Shown in pieces: positions 30,276-38,518 of a DNA stretch of 64,000 nucleotides. Position numbers and translations under genes: made by a program. Below the pieces are notes generated by a model. That model was not told the DNA's origin, searched no databases, and was given only the letters and a program-made list of their open reading frames with translations. Numbering within the stretch: position 1 is the first letter of the stretch; each line of letters starts with the position of its first letter. Origin of the DNA: Flectobacillus sp. BAB-3569 (GTDB lineage: Bacteria > Bacteroidota > Bacteroidia > Cytophagales > Spirosomataceae); assembly GCF_002270355.1 (NCBI RefSeq), contig NZ_NJFZ01000013.1:97268-161267 (forward strand), given 5' to 3'.

Positions 30276-31520
30276 CTATTGTCTTTTAAGTGCATCTATG
30301 ACTTTCATTTTAGCCATTCTAAAAGCAGGTGCTACTCCAGAAAGTAAACCAAACACCAAACACACTAACAGACTTACTCCAAAAACAGGCAAATTGATGG
30401 TTAAATCAGAATACAGAATCAAGCCACTTCTATTAAACAAATAAATTCCGACACTTGTAATAATCAAGGCAATAGCTCCGCCAATAAATGTGATAAAGAT
30501 GTTTTCGACAATAAACTGAAACGCCAATGTACGAGTTGGTGCGCCAAAGGCCTTACGTACACCTATTTCGGATGCTCTTTCCAAAATTCTACTTACATTG
30601 AGATTGACCAAGTTGATAGCAGGTAATCCCATGAGCATCAACAATACCAAACCTACTACTATATAAAATTTATTACCTATTTCTTGATGAAAAACACCAT
30701 ACAACATTGTATCCGTATAGGTTTGAGCATGGGTATCAATAATGGTGTACTTAGTATTTCCTATATTTATAGGTACTGGAATTTTGGATACATTATTATC
30801 AAACTCAGATTTTATTTCTGGAAAATCAGAAGAGCTATTTGCCTCTATAATTGCGACAAAAGTGCCTTGTAAGCCTGTTCTTTGATAATTGCTTTTGGGT
30901 AAATTATAAGGAAAAAACATATCCGAAAACGTCAGAATACGAGTAACTGGACCAGCTTTCACCACGCCAATTACCTTATATTTTTCATTATCGACTTCAA
31001 CCATTTTTCCAATAACAGACTCAGATGAGCTATCAAAAAATTGTTCTCTCATTGCATCCGTAATAACAACCACATGGTCGCCATTGGCAATATTGGTTTG
31101 ATTGAAGGGCTTTCCTTCCAAAAATTCATAATTCGTTATTTCCCAAAAATTAGTATCGCAATATTTTGTACTAACCTTTATCCGCTTGCCATTGATGTAG
31201 GAATTGGCAGAGGTAATCATGGAAGAAACACTTGTTCGCTTGGGGGTTTTGAGTGTTTCTATGTATTTTTTGTAAAAATCATAAGAGATAGGCCCTCCCA
31301 TCTGAGAAGTTCTCGCAGAATCTTCCAAGAACAAATTCATGATATACAATGATTTATCACGATTTTGCTCTGGATAGTGGCTTCCTACCAAATGGTCAAG
31401 AAAAGAAGTAATCATCATCAACACCGTAAGGGTAATACTTATCCCAAACAAGGTAATGAAAGTATAGAAAGGATGCCTTAACAACACTTTCCATGCAATT
31501 TTGATATAGTTGAGTAACAT
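30276..31520 (-). CDS. ABC transporter permease, MacB/FtsX type (first permease)
   Basis: 414 residues with the type VII ABC permease layout: N-terminal helix (FYTFITLFGISITLTVLMMI), periplasmic MacB-PCD domain (about 45-280), then three helices (FYIVVGLVLLMLMGLPAINLV, ENIFITFIGGAIALIITSVGIYLF, LPVFGVSLLVCLVFGLLSGVA). The conserved ILERASEIGVRKAFGAPTR loop follows the first of these. It is paired with the downstream permease. A 202-bp gap with a small inverted repeat (31654-31674) separates it from the ATPase gene, the largest gap in the operon. With the ATPase, adaptor and outer-membrane protein it forms a MacAB-TolC-like tripartite exporter. Confidence 0.9.
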   Translation of the reverse strand: MLLNYIKIAWKVLLRHPFYTFITLFGISITLTVLMMITSFLDHLVGSHYPEQNRDKSLYIMNLFLEDSARTSQMGGPISYDFYKKYIETLKTPKRTSVSSMITSANSYINGKRIKVSTKYCDTNFWEITNYEFLEGKPFNQTNIANGDHVVVITDAMREQFFDSSSESVIGKMVEVDNEKYKVIGVVKAGPVTRILTFSDMFFPYNLPKSNYQRTGLQGTFVAIIEANSSSDFPEIKSEFDNNVSKIPVPINIGNTKYTIIDTHAQTYTDTMLYGVFHQEIGNKFYIVVGLVLLMLMGLPAINLVNLNVSRILERASEIGVRKAFGAPTRTLAFQFIVENIFITFIGGAIALIITSVGIYLFNRSGLILYSDLTINLPVFGVSLLVCLVFGLLSGVAPAFRMAKMKVIDALKRQ

Positions 31521-31653
31521 ATTTTTTGCGTTTTAAAAAGTATAACTTGATTTTAGTCTAAAGAATATTGGAGTACAAACTGCTATGTTTTTAAATAGAA
31601 AATCTAACCCCAACTATTGAATAAAGGATGGGATTGTGGTAAAAAAAGCATGT

Positions 31654-31674
31654 CAATACTTAATTAAAGTATTG
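31654..31674. terminator. Small hairpin between ATPase and permease genes
   Basis: Arms CAATACTT (31654-31661) and AAGTATTG (31667-31674), loop AATTA. It could reduce transcription into the permease genes or protect the upstream mRNA end. Confidence 0.35.
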
Positions 31675-31722
31675 ATTATTAAAATTTTACACTCACAATT
31701 CAGCACTCAAAACTCAACACTC

Positions 31723-32385
31723 TTAATAAACTTGTGTTCCATCAAACAAACGAATCAAACGATGGGTTTTCTTTGCCATACTTTCGTCGTGCGTTACCAT
31801 CACAATGGTGCAACCTTCGGCGTTGAGCTGTAGAAGAATATTCAAGATTTCGTTACCCATCGCACTATCCAAGTTACCCGTAGGTTCATCCGCCAAGATA
31901 ATATCTGGCTTGCCTACAATGGCACGTGCAATAGCCACACGCTGTTTTTGTCCACCTGAAAGTTGATTCGGGAAGTGCTTCATACGATTGCTCAAGCCTA
32001 CTTTTTCGAGTGCTTCTCGAGCGGCCTCTCTTCTGAATTGGGCAGAAGAGTTACGGTATAAAAGCGGAATTTCTACATTATCAAGCACAGACAAATCATT
32101 AATCAAATGAAAACTTTGGAAAATAAAACCAATTTTTTGATTGCGAAGGCTCGCTAAGGCTTTGTCTGTATATTGTTCAACATGCTTTTGATCGATGAGA
32201 ATATCGCCTTTAGTAGGCTCATCCAAAAGCCCCATGATATTGAGCAAGGTACTCTTTCCGCAACCCGACGGACCCATAATGGAGACAAATTCTCCCTTCT
32301 TAATATCAATGTTGATGTTATTTAAGGCTAATGTTTCGATGGTACTCGTCTGGTACACTTTTTCGATGTTGTTTAATGTAATCAT
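31723..32385 (-). CDS. ABC transporter ATP-binding protein (MacB/LolD type)
   Basis: 220 residues, one nucleotide-binding domain. Walker A is GPSGCGKST (about 38-46), the Q-loop follows FIFQSFHLI, the signature is LSGGQKQRVAIARA, Walker B plus D-loop is IILADEPTGNLD, and the H-loop lies in MVTHDESMA. The short size and GNLD motif place it in the MacB/LolD subfamily that powers FtsX-type permeases. Upstream are the outer-membrane and adaptor genes; downstream are the two permeases it should energise. It lies 47 bp after the TolC-like gene. Confidence 0.94.
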   Translation of the reverse strand: MITLNNIEKVYQTSTIETLALNNINIDIKKGEFVSIMGPSGCGKSTLLNIMGLLDEPTKGDILIDQKHVEQYTDKALASLRNQKIGFIFQSFHLINDLSVLDNVEIPLLYRNSSAQFRREAAREALEKVGLSNRMKHFPNQLSGGQKQRVAIARAIVGKPDIILADEPTGNLDSAMGNEILNILLQLNAEGCTIVMVTHDESMAKKTHRLIRLFDGTQVY

Positions 32386-32432
32386 AGAGGATTTGTTGTT
32401 TAATGTCCTAAGAATAAATAGGCTTAGGTCGG

Positions 32433-33872
32433 TTATTTGACTAATAATTTTTGATTGAGTTCAAAATCGTATAATGTGTAAAGTCTTAGCTTGAAATAGG
32501 CTTGCCAATAGTCTCTCAAAGCCTGAATATAGTCACGTTTGGCACGGTCTTTTTCTTGTAAAGCAATCCCTAAATCTGTAATGCTTAAGTCACTAAGGAT
32601 AAATCGATCTTGTGCAATCTGGTAACGATTTGTAGCAATATCATCGGTTTCCTTGGTCAGAGTTACTTGCTTTTGGAGCATTTCGAACAAAGTTACTTGG
32701 GTATAAATTTCTTGTTGAAATGTAAGTTTGTCTTGTTCTACACTTTGCTGAGCATATTGCAAGTTAGCTTTTGCCGTTTCAACTCTTGCCTTAGAGCGCC
32801 CCCAGTCCATTATAGGGAGGGTAAACTGAATTTCTACAAACTGTCTATCCTGTGGTTTTTTGTAAACATCCAAAGGCGTATCTCCCCTATTGGATAAGCC
32901 TAAGGCTAAATTCAAATTGGCATTCAAACCATTTTCCTTTTTAGCTTTTTCCATATCTCGTTCCGCTTCTAGCATTCTTCTTCTAAAAGCAATAGCATCC
33001 GAGCGATTTCCCAAAGCTTCTGATAAAGCTTTTTTTTCATCTACCTCAAACAAACGAATCTGAGCAGGAATCAACAAATCAAACGATGCTTCGTCGCGAT
33101 AGCCAATAAATGTTTTGAGTTTCAGACGAGCTACTTCTGCTTGCTGTTTGGCAGAAGCTAAATCCTTTTGAGCATTCAATACAGATAGACGAATTTGTAA
33201 TAAATCATTTTCAGATATTTTGCCGAGACTCAACCGCTGTTCGGCAATCTTCATGAGCACCTCATTATTTTCAAGATTCTTGTGAGCAATTTGCAAATTT
33301 ACCTGCGCCAATAACAAGTCAAAATAATACTCTGAGGTCGCCAAGGAGATTTTCTCCATATTTTCAATTAACTGTTGTTCACTTTCGGCGTATTTGAGTG
33401 GTTCTATTAGTTTGTCCCATTTCATCAAATTAAATCGAAAAAGGGGTTGGTTCAAACCAAAAGCCAGAGGAACACCATTGTAAAGTGTCAATTTATTTTG
33501 AAAATCATCGAATCGTTGTAATTGATTCTGAACATAAATCACACCACCTGTTTTGGCAATACTTTGGCTCAAGGACAAAGTCAGCGTTGAGTTGTTGTTG
33601 GAAACAGACTGAAAAGCAATGGCTCCATCGGGTTGTTGTACTTGAATAAACGAGCGAGTAAAACTAGGTAATGTGCCTCCTAGGCTTAACTGTGGCTTAT
33701 AATCTGCCAAAAAGGTTTTGTATTGCCAATAATTCGTGGCCTTTTGCGTATGAGCTTGGGTCGCAGAAATGGATTTTTCTCTTGCTAATAAAATCGCACC
33801 ATCCAAACTCAAGGCTGGTTGTTGAGCCCAAGTATTCCAACTAATCAGCCATAAAAAAAGTATCTTTCTCAT
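32433..33872 (-). CDS. TolC-family outer-membrane efflux protein
   Basis: 479 residues. Signal peptide 1-16 (WLISWNTWAQ). The two OEP repeats are long alternating coiled-coil helices (for example LLAQVNLQIAHKNLENNEVLMKIAEQRLSLGKISENDLLQIRLSVLNAQKDLASAKQ, and the second half RDYIQALRDYWQAYFKLRLYTLYDF near the end), as in TolC channels. The start overlaps the adaptor stop by 4 bp (ATGA), which shows translational coupling. It would be the exit duct of the ABC exporter encoded downstream. Its C-terminal RLYTLYDFEL is a usual last strand for Bacteroidota TolC proteins. Confidence 0.92.
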   Translation of the reverse strand: MRKILFLWLISWNTWAQQPALSLDGAILLAREKSISATQAHTQKATNYWQYKTFLADYKPQLSLGGTLPSFTRSFIQVQQPDGAIAFQSVSNNNSTLTLSLSQSIAKTGGVIYVQNQLQRFDDFQNKLTLYNGVPLAFGLNQPLFRFNLMKWDKLIEPLKYAESEQQLIENMEKISLATSEYYFDLLLAQVNLQIAHKNLENNEVLMKIAEQRLSLGKISENDLLQIRLSVLNAQKDLASAKQQAEVARLKLKTFIGYRDEASFDLLIPAQIRLFEVDEKKALSEALGNRSDAIAFRRRMLEAERDMEKAKKENGLNANLNLALGLSNRGDTPLDVYKKPQDRQFVEIQFTLPIMDWGRSKARVETAKANLQYAQQSVEQDKLTFQQEIYTQVTLFEMLQKQVTLTKETDDIATNRYQIAQDRFILSDLSITDLGIALQEKDRAKRDYIQALRDYWQAYFKLRLYTLYDFELNQKLLVK

Positions 33873-35119
33873 GGTTCAATCTGAATTTGGTCTAGGTGTT
33901 TGTATTGACTCATATCGGTAATAATCACTTTTTCGCCAGGTTTTAGTCCTTGTTTTATTTCTACAAAATCAAAATTACTTAACCCCGTTTCGATTTCTCT
34001 TCGTCTGGCAGTTTTCGAATTTTCTAGTACAAAAACAGGCAGTTTTCTTTTTCCATTAAATGCTGGACCATTAGCAATTCTAATCACATGAGATACCTTT
34101 TGAGTAATAACATATACTTCCACTTTCATATTGGGTCTTAGCAAAGCACTTCGATTGTCGTCTAGGCTGATCGCAAATTGTATCACGCCATTCGAAACAG
34201 CTGGTTTGATTTGCACAACCATTCCTCTCAAAGCTTGATCGTTGATTCTCACGATTACTGGTAAGCCTATTTTGAGTTGCTCCGCATAGACATCCGAACA
34301 CGAGCCTTCCACTCTAAAACTTCCCAAATCTGCAAGTTTTGCTAGCATTTCGCCCTCATTGACAGCCGTACCAATTTTGTCATTTACCCAAGTCAATACA
34401 CCCGCACGGTCGGCAACGATATCTGCCATTTTAATTTTGTGCTTCAATTCTTGCAAGTTTTTTTCTTCGATGGAAGCTTGTAATGTGTAGTCTTTTAGAT
34501 TGGCACCAACCGATTTTTTGTTATATCCCAACTCATTTTCCAATTGAGATTTTTCCAGTTCTGCAATTCTCAAGGCATTTTCGGCTTTTGTTACATCTTC
34601 TTGTGTGCGACCTCCTACTTTCTGGAGTCGTTTGGTATCTTCAAGTTCTGCTTTCAGACGGTTAATATTGAGCTGTTTGACTTTATCGTTGATGTCAGAA
34701 TCGAAAATCTTTTTATTCAAATCCATCTTCAATTTCTCTATACTATTTTGTTTGAGCGCCAACTGGTCTTTAAGTTTTTCTAGCTCTATCATCGTCAAGG
34801 ATTTATCCAACTCCACAATGGGTTGCCCTTTCTGAATTTTGGCACCCACCGTAAAATATACCTGCTTCACACTAGCCTTGATAGGTGTAGTAATGATTTG
34901 CTCAAAAGCAGGAATCACTTCTCCTGTAGCGGTTAAGGTGTTCTCAACATCTCCCATTTCAGTAGTAGCAATCCGAATTTTATTGGCCTTAATAGATGAT
35001 TGTAAAGTATTGTTTAAAAAGTACACCGCAATACCCAAACCACCTGCAAGGAGTGCCACGGTAGTCCAACGTTTGTATTGCTTACGCTTGACTAGGTCTT
35101 TAGAGATTTCTTTGTCCAT
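33869..35119 (-). CDS. HlyD/MacA-type periplasmic adaptor, first gene of the efflux operon
   Basis: 416 residues from the start chosen here (MDKEISKDLVKRKQYKRWTT). The frame is open 19 codons further up, but those codons have no Bacteroidota-like character and would overlap the candidate sigma-54 promoter (35149-35164), so 35119 is preferred. A single membrane helix (VALLAGGLGIAVYFL) anchors it; then come a lipoyl half (GDVENTLTATGEVIP), a coiled-coil hairpin (about 95-215), the second lipoyl half (DIVADRAGVLTWVNDKIGTAVNEGEMLAKL) and beta-barrel/membrane-proximal domains. It bridges the ABC permeases and the TolC channel. The operon order is adaptor, TolC, ATPase, two permeases, NtrC regulator, kinase. 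Confidence 0.92.
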   Translation of the reverse strand: MDKEISKDLVKRKQYKRWTTVALLAGGLGIAVYFLNNTLQSSIKANKIRIATTEMGDVENTLTATGEVIPAFEQIITTPIKASVKQVYFTVGAKIQKGQPIVELDKSLTMIELEKLKDQLALKQNSIEKLKMDLNKKIFDSDINDKVKQLNINRLKAELEDTKRLQKVGGRTQEDVTKAENALRIAELEKSQLENELGYNKKSVGANLKDYTLQASIEEKNLQELKHKIKMADIVADRAGVLTWVNDKIGTAVNEGEMLAKLADLGSFRVEGSCSDVYAEQLKIGLPVIVRINDQALRGMVVQIKPAVSNGVIQFAISLDDNRSALLRPNMKVEVYVITQKVSHVIRIANGPAFNGKRKLPVFVLENSKTARRREIETGLSNFDFVEIKQGLKPGEKVIITDMSQYKHLDQIQIEP

Positions 35120-35148
35120 AATTGTAATGATTATTTGTATATAGTGAT

Positions 35149-35164
35149 TCCAAACACAATGCCA
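35149..35164 (-). promoter_or_regulatory. Candidate sigma-54 (-24/-12) promoter of the efflux operon
   Basis: Read on the minus strand the sequence is TGGCATTGTGTTTGGA. The sigma-54 consensus is TGGCACGNNNNTTGCA: TGGCA and TTG match at the correct spacing (GG and the -12 doublet 10 bp apart), but the -12 C is a G. It ends about 30 bp before the adaptor start, and the operon encodes a GAFTDA-containing activator. Confidence 0.55.
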
Positions 35165-35217
35165 AAGCATAAGCACCTAAAAATCAATAGATTACAATAG
35201 GGCATGAATATAAAAAC

Positions 35218-35252
35218 TGTGCGATTTCGAACACCTTGTGCGGATATGAACG
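35218..35252. promoter_or_regulatory. Palindromic upstream activator sites for the NtrC-type regulator (candidate)
   Basis: TGTGCGATTTCGAACA at 35218-35233 is palindromic in the form TGTnCGAnnTCGnACA. A half-conserved second copy, TGTGCGGATATGAACG, follows at 35237-35252. They lie about 70-100 bp upstream of the sigma-54-like promoter, the usual distance for enhancer sites. Weaker TGTTCAGGACA and TATTCAGAACA elements lie further up (35265-35302). Confidence 0.5.
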
Positions 35253-35454
35253 TAGGTGAGTATATGTTCAGGACAAAAAAAGGAAAGCTGAGTATTCAGA
35301 ACAGAAATTGACTATATTTACCAAAATGATTTACCTGATTTGGGTAGAAAAATCTGACTTCAGAAAACTTTAGCAAACAAAAACTCAATGGATAAATTTT
35401 TGTTGAAAGATTATCCTCTTTCAATCAGAGCTTTATCAAGATACTTTATACAAT
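35253..35454. other. Intergenic region before the resolvase
   Basis: No gene seen. It is the shared upstream region of the divergent efflux operon and resolvase (335 bp in total from 35120). Possible recombination subsites for the resolvase were not recognised, because the short palindromes here fit the NtrC-site reading better. Confidence 0.4.
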
Positions 35455-36075
35455 ATGAAAATCGGTTATGCACGTGTAAGTACACAAGAACAAACGCTCG
35501 ACCTACAAATTGATGCATTAAAAAAATATGGCTGTGAAAATATTTTTACAGACAAAGTTTCTGGTCTGAAGGCACACAAACCAGAGTTTGAAGAAATGAT
35601 GAAATTTGTTCGAGAAGGAGATACGGTTGTAATCTGGAAACTCGATCGTTTGGGGCGGTCGACCAAGCATTTGATTGATTTGGTAGCAGAGTTGGAAAGA
35701 CGTAAAATCAACCTTGTTTCACTCAATGACCCTATTGATACTACTTCACCAAGTGGAATTTTAGTGTTCCAAATTTTCTGTGCATTAGCAGAACACGAAA
35801 GAAATATCATTGTGCAAAGAACGAAAGCAGGATTGGCTTCGGCGCGTGCCCGTGGACGCATGGGTGGTCGTCCCAAAGGTTTGTTGCCTAAATACCAAGA
35901 TATTGCTCCTGCCGTAAAAGAACTTTATGATGCTCAAAAACTTTCGACTACGCAAATTATGAAGTTCTTCAAAATTGGAAGTCGTCGTACTTTTTACAAA
36001 ATTTTGGCACATGCAGGGGTTAAGGTTCAGGGCTTTACCAAAAAACGAACTCGTCGCAAAGAAGATCCTCAATAA
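35455..36075 (+). CDS. Serine recombinase / resolvase (Tn3-Hin type)
   Basis: 206 residues. The catalytic domain has S9 in GYARVSTQEQ, the conserved VVIWKLDRLGRS arginine/asparagine loop (about 60-72), and ILVFQIFCALAEHERNIIVQRTKAGLASARARGRMGGRPKG, the long E-helix and hinge typical of small serine recombinases. A C-terminal Hin-like helix-turn-helix (LSTTQIMKFFKIGSRRTFYKIL) binds DNA. There is no transposase, terminal inverted repeat or invertible segment next to it. On a replicon with rep-par genes 7 kb away, a stand-alone resolvase often resolves plasmid multimers; that role is inferred. The stop codon directly abuts a response-regulator-like box that may drive the next gene. Confidence 0.93.
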   Translation: MKIGYARVSTQEQTLDLQIDALKKYGCENIFTDKVSGLKAHKPEFEEMMKFVREGDTVVIWKLDRLGRSTKHLIDLVAELERRKINLVSLNDPIDTTSPSGILVFQIFCALAEHERNIIVQRTKAGLASARARGRMGGRPKGLLPKYQDIAPAVKELYDAQKLSTTQIMKFFKIGSRRTFYKILAHAGVKVQGFTKKRTRRKEDPQ

Positions 36076-36133
36076 TCTAATCTCGTTCTAATGCACTTTA
36101 TACCAATGTATTAAAGCCTCTGCCTTACTTTTG
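36076..36133 (+). promoter_or_regulatory. Candidate response-regulator box and -7 element before the OmpR-type system
   Basis: TCTAATCTCGTTCTAA (36076-36091) contains TCTAA twice, 11 bp apart, the usual spacing of OmpR/PhoB half-sites. A Bacteroidota -7-like TACTTTTG follows at 36126-36133. A nearly identical box with the same spacing to a similar element lies at 38422-38478. Confidence 0.5.
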
Positions 36134-36162
36134 TATTCAAGTAATTAGGGTTGGGATTAAGA

Positions 36163-36234
36163 TTTAGGAAATTAAGCCATTAGTACATTTTCATGCATCA
36201 GTTATAGTCTCAAACTCATGGCTTAATTCCTAAA
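36163..36234. terminator. Imperfect long inverted repeat after the resolvase
   Basis: Arms 36163-36180 and 36218-36234 pair over 17 bp with one bulged base (core TTAAGCCAT / ATGGCTTAA) and a 37-nt loop. If transcription starts near 36140, this structure is in the leader of the two-component operon; otherwise it ends the resolvase mRNA. Confidence 0.4.
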
Positions 36235-36360
36235 CTTCTTTGACAATACAGGTTTAAGTCTTTTACGCATCGAAAATTTGACGGGTTTGGTCTTTATTGT
36301 TTAACCCTCAAACCAAAATAAACAGACGAAACAAAACCAATTACTGATTAAAATTATCTC

Positions 36361-37050
36361 ATGGAGAAACAGCACATTTTGATTGTAGAGGATGAGCAGA
36401 AGGTCGCTAATTTCATCAAAAAAGGATTAGAAACTCAGTCCTTTGAAGCATTAATCGCCGAGGATGGTCAAACTGCCATCGACACTTTTTCGAAACATAC
36501 ATTTGATTTAGTAATACTTGATATAGGCCTGCCAGGGATAAGTGGTCTTGAAGTTTGTGCCAAAATTAGAGAATCTAATACCCAAGTTCCCATTTTGATG
36601 CTCACAGCTTTAGGAAGTATGGCAGACAAACTTAGTGGTTTTGAGGTTGGTACAGACGACTATCTAGTGAAACCATTTGACTTTATGGAACTATTGGTTC
36701 GAGTGAAAGCACTTCTTAAACGAAGTACACCAAGCCTCACTCAGCCCAACGAAATTTTAAAAGTAGCTGATTTAGAACTTGACTTAGCTCAAAAATTAGC
36801 CTTTCGCGGTGGTAGACAAATAGAATTAACCGCCAAAGAATATAGCTTGCTCGAATATCTGATGCGTAATCGTGGTCGTGTAATCTCAAAAGTTGACATT
36901 GCCGAAAACGTTTGGGATATCAATTTTGATACAGGTACCAACTTTATTGAAGTATATATCAATTACCTCAGAAATAAAGTGGACAAAGGCTTCGAAAACA
37001 AGCTCATTCACACAGTTGTAGGTATGGGATATGTTCTAAAAGCAAAATAG
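36361..37050 (+). CDS. OmpR/PhoB-family response regulator
   Basis: 229 residues. The receiver domain (about 5-118) has the acidic pocket VEDEQKVA, phospho-acceptor D54 in LVILDIGLPG, and K104 region YLVKPFDF. The winged-helix output domain (about 130-228) has LTAKEYSLLEYLMRNRGRVISKVDIAENVW and NYLRNKVDKGFENKLIHTVVGMGYVL. The kinase gene starts 2 bp after the stop, so they are co-transcribed. The group resembles CusR/CzcR-type metal or envelope regulators common in Bacteroidota, but the signal cannot be told from sequence. Possible targets carrying a matching TCTAA-N6-TCTAA box are its own operon and the small periplasmic protein after the kinase. Confidence 0.95.
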   Translation: MEKQHILIVEDEQKVANFIKKGLETQSFEALIAEDGQTAIDTFSKHTFDLVILDIGLPGISGLEVCAKIRESNTQVPILMLTALGSMADKLSGFEVGTDDYLVKPFDFMELLVRVKALLKRSTPSLTQPNEILKVADLELDLAQKLAFRGGRQIELTAKEYSLLEYLMRNRGRVISKVDIAENVWDINFDTGTNFIEVYINYLRNKVDKGFENKLIHTVVGMGYVLKAK

Positions 37051-37052
37051 TT

Positions 37053-38426
37053 ATGACGATTCGCACTCGACTCATCGTGATGTTTAGTAGCATTGTGGTG
37101 GCTTTGCTCGTTCTTTTTAGCACTTTTTTATATTGGGAAGAAGAATTACATCGACAAACAGTATTCAGTAATCGTCTTAAACATGAGGGACTTACTTCTG
37201 CTGAAGCACTTTTTGGTAACGAAAAACTAAGTCCTCAGTTATTAAAGTTATTAGATAAAAACCAAATGACAGTTCTCGATAAAGAAGAGGTAGTCATTTT
37301 TGATAAAAATAAAAAAATTCTTTACGAAAGTGGTACAGACTACTTTGATATTCCTGCTGAGCGCTTAGATGAAGTTATTAAAAATGATGAAATCTATTGG
37401 CAGGTAGGTCAAGGTGAGATCTTTGGATTTCGATACCATGTAGGAACAAAAGAATTACTGATTTTTTCGTCGGCAGTAGATGTTTATGGTCTTAGCAAAC
37501 AGCGAAATTTAGCCATCATGCTCATCACAGGATGCTTATTGACAACATTAGTGGTGTTTTTGGCAGGATGGTTTTTTGCAGGACGAGCACTACAACCTAT
37601 CAATCGTATTATCAAACAACTTGATACTATTACAGCATCAAACATGGATTTGCGATTGGATGAAGGAAATAGGACTGACGAAATTGCACAATTGTCTCTG
37701 CGTTTTAACCAGATGTTGGAGCGTTTGCAAGAAGCATTTCGTCTACAGAAATCATTTGTGGCACACGCCTCACATGAATTAAGAACGCCTCTAACAGCTA
37801 TTACAGGACAAATTCAGGTGTCTTTATTGGCAAATGATTCTCCTGAAGAGTTAAAAGCGATGATACAGTCAGTTTTGGAAGACGTTCAACAACTCAACAA
37901 ACTGGCAAACGGTCTTTTAGATATTGCTGGCATGGATTCTAATCAAACGCCACTCAAACACAATTTGGTTAATTTGACCGAATTACTTTGGGGTGTTCGT
38001 CAGGAGCTAAGCGAAAAAAAGCCAGAATATGAGGTCTTATTATTGTTAGAACAAGAAAAAGATTTCATGCCTGAGCTTTATGCACACGAAGCCCTGCTAT
38101 ACACTGCGCTAATTAATTTAATTGAAAATGGTGCTAAGTTTTCAGATAATAATACCGTTAGCGTGAAAATAGAGTGTATCGAAAATGGAGCGCGTGTAAC
38201 TATTCATAATTCAGGCAAACCAATTCCTGAAAATGAAATTCTAGAAATTTTTGAACCATTCAAACGAGGCTCTAATTCAAGAAATACCCCTGGGCATGGT
38301 GTTGGTTTGTCTTTAGTAAAAAAAATAGTAGAACTACATCAGGGTCAAATCACCGTACAATCTGCCGAAAATATTGGCACAACTTTCACGGTGATATTAC
38401 CTTACAAAGCTCAAACAAAAATCTAA
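37053..38426 (+). CDS. Sensor histidine kinase of the OmpR-type system
   Basis: 457 residues. Two membrane helices (about 9-27 and 157-180) enclose a 130-residue periplasmic sensor. A HAMP domain follows (AGRALQPINRIIKQLDTITASNMDLRL), then HisKA with H241 in HASHELRTPLTA, and a HATPase with LINLIENGAKFSDN, GVGLSLVKKIVELHQG and GTTFTVILP. The start is 2 bp after the regulator stop. The architecture matches CusS/heavy-metal-type kinases, but the sensor domain has no clear metal-ligand cluster. The stop overlaps the second TCTAA box. Confidence 0.94.
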   Translation: MTIRTRLIVMFSSIVVALLVLFSTFLYWEEELHRQTVFSNRLKHEGLTSAEALFGNEKLSPQLLKLLDKNQMTVLDKEEVVIFDKNKKILYESGTDYFDIPAERLDEVIKNDEIYWQVGQGEIFGFRYHVGTKELLIFSSAVDVYGLSKQRNLAIMLITGCLLTTLVVFLAGWFFAGRALQPINRIIKQLDTITASNMDLRLDEGNRTDEIAQLSLRFNQMLERLQEAFRLQKSFVAHASHELRTPLTAITGQIQVSLLANDSPEELKAMIQSVLEDVQQLNKLANGLLDIAGMDSNQTPLKHNLVNLTELLWGVRQELSEKKPEYEVLLLLEQEKDFMPELYAHEALLYTALINLIENGAKFSDNNTVSVKIECIENGARVTIHNSGKPIPENEILEIFEPFKRGSNSRNTPGHGVGLSLVKKIVELHQGQITVQSAENIGTTFTVILPYKAQTKI

Positions 38427-38478
38427 TTTCGTTCTAAGCTGAGTCTGAAGTTATCCTAATGTCGAGGTTGCATCTTTG
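38422..38478 (+). promoter_or_regulatory. Second candidate response-regulator box and -7 element
   Basis: TCTAATTTCGTTCTAA (38422-38437) differs from the 36076 box at one position, with TCTAA units 11 bp apart. CATCTTTG at 38471-38478 sits 33 bp beyond, as in the first copy. It would drive the small periplasmic gene at 38519. Confidence 0.5.
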
Positions 38479-38518
38479 TATCAGAAACAAAAACAAAGAA
38501 CCATTAAACAATCTCGTC

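Noticed and set aside
33869..35176. Efflux adaptor starting at 35176
   Set aside because: The extra 19 codons carry no family-like residues and would cover the candidate sigma-54 promoter; 35119 begins a normal adaptor N-terminus.
35455..36075. Transposon carrying the resolvase
   Set aside because: No transposase gene, terminal inverted repeats or target duplication were seen within several kb on either side.
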